Below, in pieces: positions 25,001 through 40,401 of a stretch of DNA of 64,000 nucleotides. The notes beneath the pieces are model-generated. The model saw only the letters and a list, made by a program, of their open reading frames with translations, ran no database searches and was not told the DNA's origin. Positions within the stretch are counted from its first letter, which is position 1; every line of letters starts with the position of its first letter. The translations under genes were made by a program, and so were the position numbers. Source of the stretch: Campylorhamphus procurvoides (taxonomy: Eukaryota > Chordata > Aves > Passeriformes > Dendrocolaptidae); NCBI GenBank assembly GCA_013396655.1, contig WBMV01006286.1, positions 358,466 to 422,465 on the forward strand, written 5' to 3'.

Positions 25001-28000
25001 AGCAGTTTAAATTTTAGTTTACATTAACTAAGGGGTGTTTCACAGGTCTAATTCACAACTGTTTTCAAATTAGACCACAGATTCATGAATTGTAATTTTA
25101 AATGATGCTAAACTTAAAACTCATGTAATATGTAACAAAAGAGCATGCAAGAAAAATTAACATTTGTTTCAATTTCTGAATACAACATTTTGGAACACTT
25201 CAGGAGGCAGAATTCAAAGTTACTCATTTCCCAAACAAAATCTTTGTTATCATAAAAAACCAAGGCTGGAAAAAAAAACCTACAAAACCTACAACAGCAT
25301 TTGAGGCTTCCTGGGCATTAATTTGCACTCAGACGCATGACTATCTGCAATAGTTCAAGAACAACACGTGTCTGCTTCTAGCAGGCAGACCCTTTAATAA
25401 GGCATTTGCCACAGACATACCAAAGGGCTTCTTACACTGAAGAAGGCAAAGAAAGGAACAGAGGCTTTTATTTCCCAAGGCCAATCCCCCTCAATTTCCT
25501 GCCACCAGAGACTTTTTCCCATGAAAAGTGAGACGTGAGCAAGGAGAAGGAAGACTCTTTTGGCACCACAACAGGGTAGCTCAATGTACAAGACGTAAGA
25601 GACTATGGAGAGAACAAAATCCTCTTACCGTGATAGAATAGAATTTGTAAAGCCAGGATTGTGTGGGGGAGGGAAAAAAAAAAAGAGATACAAGAGCAAA
25701 TAGTGTAAAATGTTGGGATAAAAGTTTTTCGCTAGAGTGTTTGAATCAAACATTAGTTAAACCACATTTGGCAGCCTCAGCTGTCTGCTGTCCAGGACAC
25801 GCAACAGGCAAGGCAAGGCAGTATTTCAGCCCATTGGTGAGAAATTCTGCAAATTCTGTATACTTCCCCCTCACACCTTCCTGCCTCCTCCACGCAAGAT
25901 CACACTCACATAGCCAGCATTAGTACACTCCAAACCATTTAATAGAGGCACACTGCCACACAAGAGCCCAATACAACAGGCTGTAGCAGCATCACATTTA
26001 TGTCTGCCTGTACTGTGAGGACTTTAAGCATACACTCAAGTGCCGTAGTCTCAAGAAAAACCTAGTTGCATTTTAAATAGTCACAGTGGCTTTAAACATT
26101 CTTATACAAAAGATCATATAACTATTTTGTCCTATTTTGAAAGAGGACAATAGAAAGGGAAAAAAGAAAACAGTGTCATATTTTTATTCCTACTAAAATT
26201 TATACTCTCAGGTACTCAGCACCCTAAGAGTACTTGTCAGGGCAGTTCAGCTCCATGGTCACTCCTAGTCTGACAATTCAAGTGCTTCCACTACACCAGT
26301 GCTGCATCTGCCAAGACCTGTAACCACAGCAGATCTGAGCTGGCAATGCTCTGAGGCAGCCTCACTGCTGCCTGAGCTGTCCTCACTGCAGTGGAGCAGG
26401 AGTTCACAGCACTCCAAGGAAGCTTCAAAATACAGAGACAAGATACATGTACAGATATCAGAAAAACACTTCTCAAAGCTTCAGGCTGACAGAGTTCCTC
26501 CCTAAGCCTCCACTCCCAATAGCATCTTGCCGGTATCTAACGCAGCAGTTTATTCAATATGCAGAAGAAGTTATGCCAACAATGTAAACACAGATAATTC
26601 AATAGGCTACTAAGAAAAAAAATGGTTTTACAGCATCAAATACCTATTACAGATGTTCTCTTCTTAAGGTATTTTTTACCTTCAGATCTATGGTTACATT
26701 GAAAATTGCTACATACAAAAATTTGAAGGCTCTAATGAAAACAGCTTTCTATAGACTTTTACTGTCAAAGAGCAAATTTACAAGCAACTAGCACATGTCC
26801 CATAGCAATGAAACTAGATGGCCTGAGTCTTTTACTGTGTCTCCAGTTAAGGGTATTCAGTCCATTCCCTGAACATTTGCCCTGAGAAAGGGCTCTGGAC
26901 AAATGCAGGCACTGCAAGCACTCAGAAACCTAGTAGAGCTGTGAACTCGGAGGGCAGACTCACATGAGACAGTAGATTGATACGGTTAGTTAAATTATGA
27001 GGATCTACAATATATCATTTTTCAAATCTTTCCAACATTATCTACCCTCCCCCTCTCTTAAAAAGGGCTATCCCTCTTGTAATCTAGTTATTTAATTGTC
27101 AAAGCATGCAGGCTCAGATTTTCAAACAAAAAAATACATGCATCTTCTGGTCAACACACAGATATCTGCTCTCACAAACTGCATGAGGATCTACATTACA
27201 TAGGATCTACAGGCCACTGTTCTGGACTAGATCTCACTGCCAGACACTGCACAAACTGGGGAAACAAACAAGCACTCTTAGCATGGGAGTGTTGACAACA
27301 CTGCAGTAAAAAGACATCCTGACGTAAAATTAAAAATGTTTGCTAAACCAGTCTTTCTCCTGAGCTTTCCCATAGAGCCTCATTCTGTGCATTTACTTTC
27401 CTGAGTCCTCCTTCCCTCATTTTCTTGAAAAAGGTCATATTTCAGTCTTATGTATCTGCTACCACAAGTTCAGCCACATCCATTTGCAGATAACTGAGCA
27501 CTATTGCTATACATGGACCTTGAGACGATCATACCAATGGAACAAGGATGCAACAGCAACCATAGTCTCCTGGAGTCAAAAGTCAAAACCACCTCATTTC
27601 AGCCTGTCAAGTGCCAACACTGGGAGAAGTATGTAGGGCTCCTCAGACATGTCTCAAGATACCTAAATTCCCACAGAGTTTAGAAAGAGTCTCACTTATC
27701 CACACAAACACAAGATAACTTTGGCATTGAGCAAGTAACCACAAGTGCTGCCAGAAAGTTTAACATTTGTTTTCTGCTTATAGGTACACAAATCCTGTAC
27801 TCTGCTTGTAAACCTCAGGCTTTCTACAGTACCATGAAGTGAGACTTAGAGAGAGAGACAAAACATTAAAGAGCACTAAGTAATTCTGAAATTATCTGAT
27901 TGTATGATGATACCAGAGCATGGATATCTTTTTTCTAGTAGGATTCTTTAACCTTGTGCAGAAAAATAACATGGTTCATTTTATCTTAACTTCAGTATAA

Positions 28001-31000
28001 TTATTCTGTGTGTTTGAAAGAACAAAAAGATAATGGAGTTGAAGGAAGCAGACAAAAATCCAATTCCAAGTGTTGCAGTCTATGATTACAAGCATGAAAT
28101 TCAATTTATCAGACTGTTGCCCAACCACTTCCACCTATATTTAACTGCCAGTCCTTAATAAAATTGTAACTGTTTGTATTTGCATACCTTGCTAGTTGGT
28201 CGTTTCAAGGCACAACAGGTTTTCCCAAGAGTCAGATGTTAAAAAAAAAAAACCCTTTAAAACTCAAGCTCCTTTGTATGACCTTAAACTTAAAGGTCAA
28301 CTTAAATAGCTAGCACTCTTTACTCATAAGTTTTTAACAATCTTTGCTCATACTCATTGTTTACTAATAAACCCTCAGTCTATGTTCCCATAAAGGTCAC
28401 AAGCCTAAGGAAGCACTGAGACTGATGGAACATCAAGAGGCAGTGAACATAAAATACAAGCTATTTCTTTTACTTAAGGGCCATCCTATCTCTATGTGCT
28501 TAGCCCAAAACACATTAACATAACTAAGCTTCAAGGCAGCTTTCAGAAAGCTACACTTGTATGTAGCCGGTAGAGTTGAAAGTTTTGTTTAGTTTCTACA
28601 TGCTTACAGTCAGAATGACATTCTTTTTGTGGGCTTAAAAAAACTCAACAAAAATCAACCAATTTTTTGAAAAGCCTGTTTAGTCAGACTAGCACATCAC
28701 TGGGGGTTCAAGACATTCAAAATAATATTGAATTCCAAAGGAAGCTTTCCTTCCAGTAAGCTTTCCTTCTCCAGAGATTAATTCATGAGAAGGCAAATAG
28801 CAAAGGGTCACAGGTTCTTCTACCACCTTTACACCTTGACTGTTTTCCTAAATAATTCCACCTTGACCATTTGCTCCATTTATCTCACTGGAATTATTTT
28901 AACTTGCTTGCTTTTTATTACCAATATATATTAACAATCCTCAATAAGAGAGCCAAAATTTTACCATATGAATTAAATTTCCTTACATTTTACCTACTGT
29001 GACCTCAATTCAGCTTGACACAGCAGACTGTAAACAAAATAATGAAAAGGACATTTTAAAGTTGCCAGGCTAGTAAAATACTCTATGGAACTATGAAAGA
29101 CAGAAAAATGTTAGTGTCCATAGCATGCCTCAGTATCTACCTTGTAATTAGATTTAGAACAATGCAAGTCTCTTGCCTACAAATACCATCAAATTTATTT
29201 CTATCATTAATTTTTCTCTGACAAGAACTGCAAGTATATTAATAATTCAACTGCATACACACACCTACATAAAAGGACGAGTAACCTGGGGACAGTGGCA
29301 ATCATGCAAAAAAAAGCTAAACCAAAAGTCATTCGCTCCTATGCAAGATGCTGGAATTGTAGTCAAAGCAAGATAACAGGAAAAAGTGATGTGCCTGCAG
29401 CCTTCTGCGAAACTCCAAAGGCAACTTTCATTATGTGTAGTCACACAGCCACTGCTTGTGGCCAGAACCCCACCCATCAATACTGGTGCCTTGAGTGCAA
29501 GACAGAAAGCCACTGCAGAAGTGGAGTTGAAGAACAGGAAAGCAGGGCTGAAGACCATCAGTAGGAAGGGCAGGGCACAGACAGAACTCACTACAGCGGC
29601 AGCAGGAAACCCACATTCAGGCTTGTCCACACCTCTACTACACTCCTCCTAGCTGCTATTTGCATAGCAGAGCCTCTAAACTGGCAATAGTAAGATCACC
29701 CTAATTGTGTTGTTTAAGACATCTTATCCAGCACACAGGACCAGAATAAAGTGGTCCTTACTGTTACAAAGAGAGACCCTAGAGACTGAAGTCGGTAGGC
29801 ATGTCTAATAAGAACTACTGATTCTTCACCAAAAGGCAGATCAGTTGAAGTTCAAAAGGAAGAGCACTTCTAACACAGGGTTTTCTCTCACTGTTACTAT
29901 TCTTCTGTAGAAATTCAAAAGGCTGATGGTCATTCAAACAGTAACCAATTCAGATAATGCCCTGCAAGTGCTGCACAGGACTATTTTCAAAATAATAATA
30001 AAATTGACCTTGTTCAATTTCTGTTTCATTCTTGAAAGTGTCAAAAATCTGATCTGCTTTACAGTTTGGGGCCAGAAGAGCAATTCATAGGTATACTTGT
30101 AGTAAACGACTACTACTCAGAGGTTGGTTAGAGAAGCGCTACTCTTGGATGTAAGAAAGAAGGAAGACAAGAATAGGGACAGGGGAAGTGAGAGAAAGGG
30201 GAAGAGATGAGCCACTCAGAACTCCTGACAGAAGTCCAACACGATATTCTGTTTAGGAGGAAAGAGTTACCAAATAGATTCAATATTCAGATCATTGGGG
30301 AGCTGACATCAAAAAGCTTCCTATCACCAAACTCTCATACAGTAATCATGCGAAAGAAATGTGGTAATGTGTAGATTAAAGAACATAAAAGAAGGATGAC
30401 AAGTAGGAATTAGGGAGTAAAAGAAAATTTGAGGACAAAGCTATGTCTTTGTCACTAACTCAGACAAAAGCAACAGGAGTCTTGCTCTGAATTATAAGAC
30501 TCCAAAGGACTGAAACACCTGTCTAGGAAAAGCCATAAGCAAGAGCACCACTTAACCACTGAATAAATTGGAAATCACCATGAGAAAGACTGCAGCGTAG
30601 AAACCCTCAGCCCTGACATCTGGTCTTCATTCTTCCTTTGACAATTCATCATCTCCTGTTTCTTTCCCAGCCAGTCTGTTGCAGAGTCCTTCTACCAAGG
30701 TCTGAATAAACCATCTGCTTCATTCTTTCTGAACTCCGAAAGGAGTTTCAGAAAACACCTGAAATGTTGCAACACATTTTTTTCTTCGAGACACAAATAT
30801 AAGCATGTGAATATGCATGCCATGAGGTTTGCAACTTCAGACTTGGAGAACACATTTGCCTCTGACTGCCTGTGTTTTTATTCCCAAATAATTATTAGTC
30901 ACAATATCTTTAAAGTTTGTAATTCAAATTCTTGGATTTAGAAGCACAATGGCTTTTTATTTTTTTAATCTTATTGGAGAGAAAACACCTTAAGCATTAG

Positions 31001-34000
31001 GGATGAGAGAACTAAAAATTTACTTTTCACCTACAGACACAGAATGAGATTGAACAATTTTAATACAAAAATGTCTTAAAATTCACAAGAACATAAAGAA
31101 ATACTGCATGTTGCAGAACACTAACATAAGTATTCAGCAGATGGAGATGCACCTTCTTTGTTTCTGCTTCATGGGTGACATGGTAAATTCTTGTAGCAAG
31201 AAGGCAAGCAGTATTCCTGTGCAGGTATCCAGTTCAGAGGCAGTCTCATATCAGCAATGACTCCAGTTATCACTTAAAAACTGCTTGGCTGCATCCACTA
31301 CACAGTAGGCGAGGGTTTGTAGTCATATTGTACCTGGCAGGGCTGGCTCCAGGGTAACCAGCTCTCAATACTCCCTGCTAGGTCACTTCAGGAGCACATT
31401 GCACAGGCAGGCAGATGTTGCTTGTGGGACCCTTGCCCTGTTTCCAGAGTTTCTGGACAACTCTGACCCCTATTTCTCATTTACATATACCCAGTAATAT
31501 GAATTAATTTTTTCTTCATCATCAAGAGTTAAAATCATAGAAGCGAAAAAAAATCGCAAAAGGTTTGAGCCTTGAAGAACAAACTTTTGAGCAAGGTTTG
31601 AAAAGAGCAGATAAGCCCTTTCACTCAGTACATCCAATATCTATTTGCTGAAACTCAAAACTGCTCTGAGTGACAATGACATATCTACCATTGCACATAT
31701 CACTGTAAAAACATCAGATACAGAGTGAGTCAGATGTGCCTCCTGACTTATCAATAAACCAAGTACTTTCATGTCCCAGACAAGTCCTTGACAGCTGCAC
31801 TCAGAAGATAAATTTTTGCCAAAACCATACACTCACAAGTTTCTAAGTATAACTATTTCCTACTACTAAATTTCCTCTGAAGTGGCAGAAACTTTGTCAA
31901 TCTTGTCTTGAATAACTTAATTTTTCAGGTTATTTGCTTATGTCTACTCCATAGCCCAAAGTCAAGTTTGGATTAGCAGAGTAAGTACTGACCACAGGAC
32001 AGTCTTCTCACTACCTTGAAATCATTTCCTCTAATGAAAGCATCACAGTATCAGTGCTAAATAAATATCAGTCACGGATAAAATATTAGGAGCACATCAG
32101 AAGCATTGTGTAAACACATCAAAACAAATATTCTTCTTGAAATAGCTATGCCAAGACCACTGAAATAAAGGAAGCAGAACTAGCATTCACTGTTATGGCA
32201 ACCACAGTACAAGCAACACGCAAAGTTAACAACAGACTAAGATATGGGTTTGCAATTTTTGAAGTCTCTACCCAACAAAGAAATTTGCAAGTTTCAGGGT
32301 TAAGTATAGAATTTCATAACCTTTTGCATGGCTGCAGTGTGTTTCCTTTGTTGAAGGACTACTTCAAAAATCAAGACTTTTGCTAGGACTTTTAACAGTT
32401 CTTCCTCTAAGTTTTACCATGGCTTCTAACTCACACTCTAGGGTCAGTCTCCTTATAAGGCATTAACAGATGATAGGGACTGGGGCAGTGTTAAAAAAAA
32501 GTAGTTACTCCTTGGACAGTATCTTGCCCAGGTCAGTTCATAACAATTTTCCTGCAAATGGTCAACTTCCAAAAAAGTCTATACTTTATAACTGGAGGAA
32601 ATGATATTAAAATAACTTGATCACATGTAAATCTGTGTTTGAAATGTGCCCAAGAAGTTAGCAGAAACCAATTCTGCTGTGGTTATAAGAGCCCAAAAAT
32701 CTTGACTGCTCATTTCCTCATCCTTTTGGGAAGTCCAGATAGACCTGTCAATGGGCAACATTTGAAGCCTGATAAGAAGCAGCCTACCAATCAGCATCTT
32801 AGTGACATGGTTTTAGGACAAAGAATACAGATGAACATTACAGAAATCTAGCCCTATTTTTACCAGAAACCTCTGCAAACATTTATGAAGCTACTTAATT
32901 TTGCTGAAATGTGTCAAAAAAAAAAAAAGAGGAAACTACTAAGTGCCATTGCCACACTTCAGTGTTATAGGAAACACCAGCCCTTCTTTTGCCTGGTAAG
33001 ACCCACAGTACTAGGAAATTTGGTTCATTTTGTTCTAAAACACCTCATATCAGTGACATCTTCAGCAAAACCATGTGGTCTTACTTCTCATTTCTGGACA
33101 TAGATAGAAGTTGGAAGACAAAGGTCTTGCTTTAAATGTGATAAAAGCTGGACTATTCTAACCCATCTGTTAAAAATCATTAGCATAGTCAGGGATGATA
33201 CAAATCTGAAGTAGGAGGTAGTCACATGCAGTTCATACAGCTAAGCTGCCTATCCACCTTTAGTAGTCAGCTGCCATGCAACTTCAAATGCCAACACAAG
33301 GCTAGTTCACCTCTCAGCCTCCACTAAAGCATATTGAAGAAATCTATGCTCTGCTATGGCCTGAAAAGCAGTATTCAAAGCAACTTGTCAGCTCAGATGT
33401 AGCGAAACCATATTTACTATGCATCTGGTTTTGTTAAAACAGCTGACCATTTTTCCGCTGTAAAAGCTCTGTCCTGGTTTCTTCTAAACATAATCCCTGC
33501 TTTACACAGTACTCATTCGTGTTCCTTTTCAGTTACACCACAACATATCCACGCTGATATTTCAATGATTATTTGTTCTGCTATACTGTGCTGATAACAT
33601 GGAATTTAAGACTTGTTTGCCACTGAATAGAGACCATCCAGCTATGACTTAGGTAAATCAGTTGGACTTGAAAAACTAAAAATCACAGAAATAAGCAGCA
33701 CAACTCATCCCCACAGTTTTAAGACCCTGTAAGACTCCTGTAAGTCAGGAGTAATTTTATCACAACAAAAAAAGGGATGGAAAAGCATCTTAAATCTTAC
33801 TTTATGTACAAACCCCATTTTTTTTTGCTTCTTTGAGTAGTCTAGTATTCATACAGTTTCTTAAAATTTTCTTACCACTGTAGCATTACCTGCAAACACT
33901 GCTGTGCCTTTATGAAATTATAGCACTAGAGACAAAATTGCCTCAAAAACATTTCTGTAATCCAAAACTCTCTGGGCAACAGGAGAACTAAGAGCAGCCC

Positions 34001-37000
34001 CAGCCCTGGCAGGCAGACAGGGTAGCAGAGTATAAGTGCAGCACAGTAGAGGCAGCTGGGGGCAGATCATGATTATGCACGTGATGCTCCTTCCTGTGTG
34101 CCCCAGTCCGCCCTTGAGTTCTGCCTGCATGTCTTCCTGCCCCATCACACACACACTTTCTAGATCTCCATCTGCTGCAATAGTACAGCTTTAACTTGAC
34201 CTGCCATTCCTCCGACTGCCCATGCTCAACCCTGCTCCAGCTACTATGTCTTGTTGCCAGACTTGCTGTGGGTTCATGCTGAATGTCAGACTGGGGACCT
34301 AATCCAGCCAAAAATAATTCCATAGAAAGAGTCAAAGTTGCTTCTTCCACCATCAGAGCTGACTCAAAGCACACTCAAAACCACAGCTTCAGGGTGCATC
34401 TTCAGAGCAATTTAAACACGTTTAGATTCTGGCTGCCACAGTCCCACCTGGCCAGAGAGTCTTCCTGCCTCAGCCAGCAAGCACAGCTGTGAGACCCGCA
34501 GTCACCCTTTGAGGAGGCCAAGAGGTGACTGCAAATCCAGCAATGCAAATCAGCTCTGCAAGGAGAGATTAGCTTCCTGACAGATTGGGCATTCATGCCA
34601 TCATATGAGTGCTGGCAAGAGGTGAAGACTATAGTTGTGTGACAGAGCAGCTGAAGACACCTCGGCATGTTCAGGCTGCTAAAACCTCACCAGCTGCACC
34701 AGTTTGCAACAAGGCAAGAGATGGCATCCCAATATAATTAGCACCAGTTAAAAACCACAGCTTTTTTCATCAAGTCGATTACTCTAGGCACAGGATTGTG
34801 CTCTCTGCAAAGCAAACCTTTCAGTTTTCTAGTTTCTAATCACTTCAACCAGACTACTAGGCACAGATGTCCCCCATGCTATTTATGATTCCCCCAAAAC
34901 ATCTTTGAAACAACCCCTTAAAAACACCAGTGAAACATTTATTGGTCTACAGTTCAACCTTATAACCCTGTGAAAGCATGGTTGATTTAATCAAGCCCAC
35001 TTTGGTACAGAGTTTGGGAATTTCCCATTCCAGCTGCCCCAGAATCTATGCTGTGAGGCTCCAATTCTTGCAATGTAACCTGTTTACTGAGCAGCTTTAC
35101 AAATCAAGCACAAAACCATGAGGATATGCTTATTTTCAGAAGGAACAGATAAGTAAGGGACTGTCAGCATGCATGACTACAAATTGCTCTTCAGACTTTG
35201 GAGCCTGGTAAGAATTGGTTTAAACACCTTGTTATATGCCACAAAAGCTTTTACTGCACTTTCAAAGAAGCAGGTCAGAGTCCACAGGAGAGGGCTGACA
35301 GAGACCACATTCTTCATCGCTCACTTTAGCAGAAGCCGCTGACTGCTTAGCCTGATATACCCAGGCCAAGATTAGCGCCTGAGATGAGCACAGTAGTTTA
35401 TGACAGCTTTGAGGCCTGGCAGGCAGGGCAGGACCACACCTTGAGGCAGCAAGTCTTTATGGCCTGTCAGCAGTTTGCCAGCAGTTGTGACTCAGAGCTC
35501 TGAAGTGCTTCTGATTCTTGAAGAATTCATAGCTGGACAACCTCAACTTGGGCAATAAATGATAACAAAGAACTGACATAATTCCTCTGGATAGCTATTT
35601 CTTGCTAGTGCATATTCATTTGAACAAAACAGTAATTTAACACTGACATCAGCCACCAGCACAGGTTCTTAATGGCTATTTCTTTGCTTACATATTTCAA
35701 AAGGTATTTAGAAGTTGTGTAGAGTTTATATGAACACCATCTAGTTCAGTTTCTTCCTCCTCCTGTCACCCTACCAAGGCCCTTGGCCACCTTGGAACTG
35801 CCTGCCCTAGCAGCCCATCATCACCACAGACCAGGACACACTTGTCCTGTGCCACAACTGGCAAAAAAACCCCTCTGGAGTAGTGCCAGGGACAATGCAT
35901 TGCTCCTATCACAACCCTATCCCTGTGTCAGATAGTCAGCAGCCCCCTTCTTTCCCTGGCAACAAAAATAAGGCAGAACATCCAGCAGTCAGCCCTCCTC
36001 AAAGCACAGCTCACACCAAGCTGAAGAGGACATTGTTTTCCGAAGGTGAGCACAAGTGCCGAGGTGCAGGAATGAGCTGTGCAGGACACAGCTCGTGCCC
36101 CAGCCCATCCTATCAAGGTCAGCAAATGAGGTACCCACAGCAGGCTCCCCACCGCAGGATGGGGGCACCTGGTCCCTGCCCTCATCCTGTGGGCACAGTT
36201 CCTCCTCTGTCCAGCACCTGCACTTTCATTCCACAACATGCAGTAGTTCAAGGATACTTTTTCCAAGAAAACAATGAAACAACCTGAACGAGTGAAGCAA
36301 ACACAGCAGGTTAATCATTTCCTGCAAGGAACAGAGCACCGGAGAGCATACTTGCTTATCATCCCACTGAAATATGACCCACCGATCTGCCTCTCACTGC
36401 CAGGCATTTTTTTTTTCTTCCTTACACGTAAGGTTATTCCTAGTAAATTATAGTCAGCTTGAATCAGCAACAGTATCAAGCAAATCTTGATCTAGAAAAA
36501 TTACGTAACTGAAATACCACTTAACAGAGTTTGCGAGCTGCAAATCTGCATACTTCCTATTCCCTGCCTCAAGTATTGGACTTGATCTAGCACACTCACA
36601 TGTGCTATAAATCCTGTTTCCAGTGCAATGTTAATATTTCCTGTCTCAACAGCATTCAAGTAGCTTTAAGCGTGCTGTAACATAGCTCTATCCTTTCTTT
36701 ACCAGGAGACTTCAAGGGAGATGAACCTGCTTTTGTACAAAAAGCACACAGCGAACCACTCCTACCAAGTGAATTATGTGCACTTGGTTAAACAAAGCAG
36801 TTGAACTTTTTGAGTTCTCATTCAGCAGTTTAATTATTAGCAGCCTACAAAAGAGCGGAACAGATAAACAGTGTATTTGGTTGCCAAATAACACTCATCA
36901 ATAAAAGAGGAGAAAAGTGTTCTTACAAGCACGAGTATTACAAGAAAGTATACACCCAAAAGCATATATATACATAGGATACATTACAGCTTTTTTTTTT

Positions 37001-40000
37001 TCTTAAAAAAATCCCATCTGTTTTCACTTGAAAAAATCCTATGAAACTTTGAAAAAAAAAATTTTCCCCTTTTTCAAATGAAAAAACAGTCATTTGTTCT
37101 CCTGCACTTAATAGACATGCAGAGAAACTTACAGGGGTTTTTTTTAATGTTAAAAGCTATTAGAAAAGCCACTGATTTGCAAACTTTCACATCCTGCCTA
37201 ACAAAGAAGCTAGGTGTAGTTTCATAGGGAGGCGTAGGCTGCGTTTCACTTCAGGTTTGCCCTGCCTGTCGCCACAGGCAGAGCAGTGTTCCCTCATAAA
37301 GTTTCATGCTGCTTATTTGTCTCTTCTCATAACTTATTACTGCCAAACAGTAGCAGTCCTGGGAGCCAGAATGAGAAGTACAAGTAGTGCCCTCATCACT
37401 GGATACCAGTCAGTTTTCCCCTTTATTTACCCATTAGTCTATGCTCAGTGAGACTGGCTTTCTGGCTTCAGCAGGAGAAGTGAAAACTCTTATCTGCTTG
37501 TCTTCAGTAGGTGATTGATGATGCTGATGCTGAAGCACCTAGGGTCTTCTCCCAGTCAGTACACAGGGGCTTGGGCATATGTTAATTCAGCTACTCTGAG
37601 CATGGAAATGCCTGAAATCCTTTGCAAATCCAGACACTCACAGCCTCACTTACTGTAGCTTTATTACATTCCTGGATGTGTAGTGAAGCCATTCACACAT
37701 TTTGTAAAAAGTTAAACAATTTTTGTCTGCACACAGATTTCGGGGAAAATCAGCTGTCAAGGACCTGAGTGTCAGGAAATAGGCATTCTAACAGATACAC
37801 TACTGCCTGATTTGCTTTCTTGCTATGTTCAACACTACAAGTTTAATCTGTGAGATACATCTGAGACATACACTTTTTTTACTTCATAATCTTCCACAGC
37901 AGCAAACATTTTTGTTGTAAAAATGGCTCACAGCTCTAGTTGTAATACAAGTCCCAAGTCTCTGCAATTCTGTGAAACTACACCTGATTGTGGTGGGACT
38001 GAGGAATAAAGCAGGCAACAGCTGTAGCTAGATTGGAAAAAAGCTATGTAAATTCAGTTGCAGTGTGCCTGTTAACATGGTTTCTGCTGTATAAGCTGCT
38101 TCCTTGTAGTTTTATGTTCTCCCTTGAGTTGGTACTGGAGATGAGTATCTGCCTGAAGGGCTCAGTCTCTTCTGCATCTCTTTTAAGCTATCGACAACAT
38201 AGCAGACCCAGAGCTGGAAGCACCTTTCAATAAGCAGTCCAGGAACACACAAGACTTTGGCCCTACCAGGCTAAGAGAAGGCTCAAAGAGTTTTCTCTGA
38301 GCTCCTGATTCTCCTGTGAACCATGTTCATCCTGAACCAGCACCCACCCAGAATGGGATTGTCTTGTTTGGTTTCATTCAGCTATTTCCTGACTTTGAAG
38401 GTCTAAGAATTTTTTTCTGGATGTTCTTTGAGTTACTGTATCAGCAAAGCTTGTAATGTAAAGTTAGTTTTAGATGTATTTCTTTCCAGTTATTTATTTT
38501 GTGCTGCAAAGTCGTATGCTCCAGGATGCTTTTTTCCCCCCAGTGGTATCCATCAGTATACAAAGTGTAGCTGAGGTCTGCCCATGTCATCAAGTTATCA
38601 AAATGAAATGCTACTGATTACCATGCACTGATTCATATAGTGGTACCTCACAGAAAGTTATCATAGTAAAAAAGGCTAACCTTCTTCAGAGCAATACATA
38701 AACTCTACCAGGAGCCTGAAGCCAAAGTCAAAAGTCCAAGTTAAGTTAAATGTTTAAAACAGCTCTAGATCACTAAAACAAGAGCCTCAGAAAACTGATA
38801 GCTTAACTTGGACAATTTATTAACTCTTTTAGGCAATCCAGCATAGATGCTCTCATCCACTCCTGCCTCTGGGACAAGCAACTGAATACCAATGGTGGCT
38901 ACTACTCAAAACACAAACTTTTCCATGGTCACCACAGCAAAATGCTCTGAACAACCATAGCAAAGCACAACCACTGAGAGGATAGACTGTGCCTTTAAAG
39001 CTTTGCTTAATGCCTTTAACACAGTCATTCTTTCCTAAAAAAAGTAGGGCCTATGGTCCTTAAAATACTCGGAGCAGCCCTGGCAATAAGGTAAACCATT
39101 CTCAGCACCCGGTCAGGAACCAAGCACAAAGGATGAGCCCTTTGCTTTAAGTCAAAGTCTCATTTTTGTCTATGTTGGAATTCACGCCAGACTAGAAACT
39201 TCCACCTGTCCAGGCTCACATATTTTCAGACTAGCCAGACCAGATCTGCACAGGAAAGCACCAGCTACTGGAGCACTGACAGGCAGATCACATACATTTC
39301 TGCATCTCAGGAAAGTAGATGAAGTGCTAAACTGACACTAGAGCACAATGCAGCACAACCTGGCCACTGCACAACCACTTGTGCCATGGCACAAGCAGCT
39401 GAGAGGACTAGGAGACTGGTTTCATAAGCAAAATATTCACCTTTGCTAACAAACTAACATGGTCACCCAAGACTATGCCTGCGGTAACCAGTGAATGTAC
39501 CTTCAGAAGGCTCTCACCTGTCTACTGGGTAAAATGAACATTTGACCCTGACAGGCAGGTTCCATAAACTGCCCCAGCCGGCAAGCATCAAGAAAGGAAA
39601 ACACTTAGGAAGGCATGGCATCTTCCAAGCTGAAGCTCTCACTGCCAAGCACCTCCTTTTCTACCTGCTCTAGGTGGAAGTGAGGTGGCCGCTAACATTG
39701 TCAAGGCGTTTTGTGCTTCTTTCTGAAAAGAGATTTCAAAACCGGCTTTAAACAAAGCAACTGTGATAAGAACTGGGAAGTTGCTCATTAGACCACAGAA
39801 TGACAGGGTTGTTGTGAGCTTTGCAAATCATTAGCATGTTCACATTTGGCAATGCCTGAAGTATCGGGGGCGTTTCTTCTAGGGCCGGCACATGCCCTGC
39901 TCTGCCCCACAGAAGACAGAAAAAGCACAGCCGGGCAAAGGATCCCAGAAAGGCACAGCACTGCGACGAGAGCCCCGCGGAAGGAGGAGTGAAGGTGATG

Positions 40001-40103
40001 CAGGGCTTTTCTTAGATACAGGTTTGGGAAGTAAATAGAGCTCCACTGAAAAGAGCTACCTACTACCTGTACAGCCTCCCTCCCCTCACCTCTGTTATTA
40101 TCT

Positions 40104-40401
40104 AAAGTTACAAAGTTTTAAGCCGAAGTTATAAAAGTAGAAACATGTAAAGTTCTAAAACAAAGAAGTTACAAAACTAGAAAACAAAGGTTTAATTTTA
40201 TAATCCGAAATTCCGAAGTGATAATCCAAAGGGTACCACGTTACAACGCGAAAACACAAGTCACAACTCAAGTTATGAAGTTACGATCGAAACCTATACC
40301 TAGAGCATCAAGTTAGAAAGTTAAAACCTGAAACTCTAGCTCGAATCTAAAACTCCCGAGCTGCAATGCGGAATCCCAGCTATAATCCATTCAGAAAGTT
40401 G
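40104..40401. repeat. Degenerate AAGTTA-rich array
   Basis: The hexamer AAGTTA occurs at 40,105, 40,126, 40,166, 40,270, 40,278, 40,310 and 40,318. Near-copies (AAGTTT, AAGTTC, AAGTGA, AAGTTG) are at 40,113, 40,150, 40,216 and 40,396. The elements TATAATCC/GATAATCC (three times) and CGAAA/TGAAA/TAAAA recur between them. No fixed period is visible, so it looks like an old, shuffled minisatellite. It is purine-rich on the plus strand yet carries many CpGs, which is unusual outside GC-rich DNA. It lies between the two CpG-dense patches, probably at the start of IQGAP2 intron 1. I recognise no known repeat family. Confidence 0.7.

Noticed and set aside
39798..39825. CACAGAATGACAGGGTTG resembling a CR1 3' terminus
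   Set aside because: Only a short stretch matches and the following sequence does not continue as CR1. It is too little to call.
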